From NCBI GenBank assembly GCA_005879255.1, contig VBKY01000098.1:9176-73175 (forward strand): a stretch of 64,000 bases of DNA, in the 5' to 3' direction. Position numbers and translations under genes: made by a program. The DNA is from Deltaproteobacteria bacterium (GTDB taxonomy: Bacteria; Desulfobacterota_B; Binatia; UBA9968). Positions 63,322 through 64,000 of this stretch are shown here, piece by piece; positions within the stretch are counted from its first letter, which is position 1; each line of letters starts with the position of its first letter. The notes below the pieces were generated by a model. That model was not told where the DNA came from. It worked only from the letters and a program-made list of their open reading frames with translations, and searched no databases.

Positions 63322-64000
63322 ATGTTTCAAAAGGTCGTGATGGCTGGAGTGGGGTTGATCTGCGGCTCGCTCGCGTTGGACATGCGCCGTCATCGACTGG
63401 CAAAGGAAATCGTCGGCTACGGCCGCGGCGAAGCCAACCTCAGGCTGGCGAAGCGAGAGGGCATTGTCGACAGTTACTTCTTGGATGAAGATCAATTTCC
63501 CGACGACGTGGATTTTCTCATGGTGGGCACTCCGGTGGAAACCATCGTGCCGCTGACCAAGAGATTTCTACGCAAGCTCAAAGCCGGCTGCATTGTCAGC
63601 GATGTGGGTAGCGTTAAAGGCGAGATCGTGCGCGGCATGGAGCGCCTTTTGCCGAGGCATATTCATTTCGTTGCCGGCCATCCGATCGCTGGCAGCGAAC
63701 AATGGGGTGCCCAGGCGGCGCGCCGAGATCTGTTCGTCCGGCATCGCTGCATTTTGACCCCGACTAAGCGGACCAATCGGCAGGCGCTCAACAAAATTGC
63801 CGATCTGTGGCGTAAAGTCGGCGCTGACGTGGAAATCATGCAACCCGACATTCACGATCGGCTCCTCGGGGTGATTAGTCATCTACCACACGTCCTGGTG
63901 TATGCGCTGGTGAACGCGCTCGAGCGCACGCCGCTGCCGGGGGTGGATTTGAAAAAGTACTGCGCCGGCGGCTTTAAAGATTTCACTCGAATCGCCTCAA
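63322..64000 (+). CDS. tyrA: Prephenate dehydrogenase TyrA (cut by window end)
   Basis: About 226 codons run off the right edge. FQKVVMAGVGLICGSLAL is the NAD-binding start, DVGSVKGEIV near 95, AGHPIAGSEQWGA near 117 and ISHLPHVLVYALV near 180 are TyrA signatures. GxGLIGGS reads GVGLICGS here. GTG 63301 and ATG 63313 are in-frame alternative starts. It completes the pheA-hisC-tyrA operon. Confidence 0.93.
   Translation, partial: MFQKVVMAGVGLICGSLALDMRRHRLAKEIVGYGRGEANLRLAKREGIVDSYFLDEDQFPDDVDFLMVGTPVETIVPLTKRFLRKLKAGCIVSDVGSVKGEIVRGMERLLPRHIHFVAGHPIAGSEQWGAQAARRDLFVRHRCILTPTKRTNRQALNKIADLWRKVGADVEIMQPDIHDRLLGVISHLPHVLVYALVNALERTPLPGVDLKKYCAGGFKDFTRIAS

Overview
The window comes from a Gram-negative bacterium. 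It encodes a complete lipid A branch (lpxD, lpxA, lpxI, lpxB, lpxK, waaA, msbA), BamA, an OmpH/Skp-type chaperone and Lol lipoprotein export. Gene order (lysS-lolC/E-lolD-bamA-skp-lpxD-fabZ-lpxA-lpxI-Gfo/Idh-lpxB-msbA-waaA-lpxK), LpxI instead of LpxH, and the moderately high GC resemble deltaproteobacterial and related uncultured lineages (Desulfobacterota/Binatota-like). This placement is inference from gene order and protein style; no 16S gene is present.

Layout. 1-7.6 kb is a loose accessory stretch: a cut-off release-factor-like gene, a SEC-C protein, MmgE/PrpD, a small unknown protein, an alpha/beta hydrolase whose nucleophile serine position reads threonine, a zinc-ribbon membrane protein, HrpB helicase and a frameshifted helix-hairpin-helix gene. 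8.2-13.5 kb is an Fe-S assembly operon (Rrf2 regulator, sufC, sufD, sufS, sufU, long SufT, short MIP18 protein) with its own promoter and a possible operator; sufB is missing. A truncated haemoglobin and metF follow. 15-31 kb is the envelope super-operon described above. 31-45 kb is LPS core and surface-sugar synthesis: an epimerase, a VOC protein, a Trm112-like peptide, heptosyltransferases interleaved with three InaA/KdkA-type sugar kinases, and six further glycosyltransferases, ending in rfaE1.

45-49 kb holds yicC, gmk and a bifunctional (p)ppGpp synthetase/hydrolase, all overlapping, then rpmB and rfaE2 on the minus strand. 49.9-61 kb is mixed: a UbiD-family decarboxylase, a secreted bifunctional-nuclease/PDZ protein on the opposite strand, mutL, miaA, an M20 peptidase, a COG0523 GTPase, an SDR, an O-methyltransferase, an intergenic region full of inverted repeats, and an RluA-type pseudouridine synthase. 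61-64 kb is an aromatic amino acid operon (pheA, hisC-like aminotransferase, tyrA cut by the window end).

The most unusual signals are: (i) two conserved genes, the Gfo/Idh gene of the lpx cluster and hisC, carry three short internal deletions that remove conserved motifs and shift frame, and a third gene has a one-base frameshift in a G-run; (ii) a rho-independent terminator for the UbiD gene built from the last codons of the convergent gene; (iii) glycosyltransferases and LPS kinases that alternate gene by gene; (iv) a suf operon without sufB but with two SufT-type proteins; (v) a relic SEC-C gene tail next to the same TTGAAC repeat that precedes the intact SEC-C gene; and (vi) at least three families of intergenic palindromic repeats between 56.4 and 60.2 kb. 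I did not find a CRISPR array, phage, insertion sequence, tRNA or rRNA gene.
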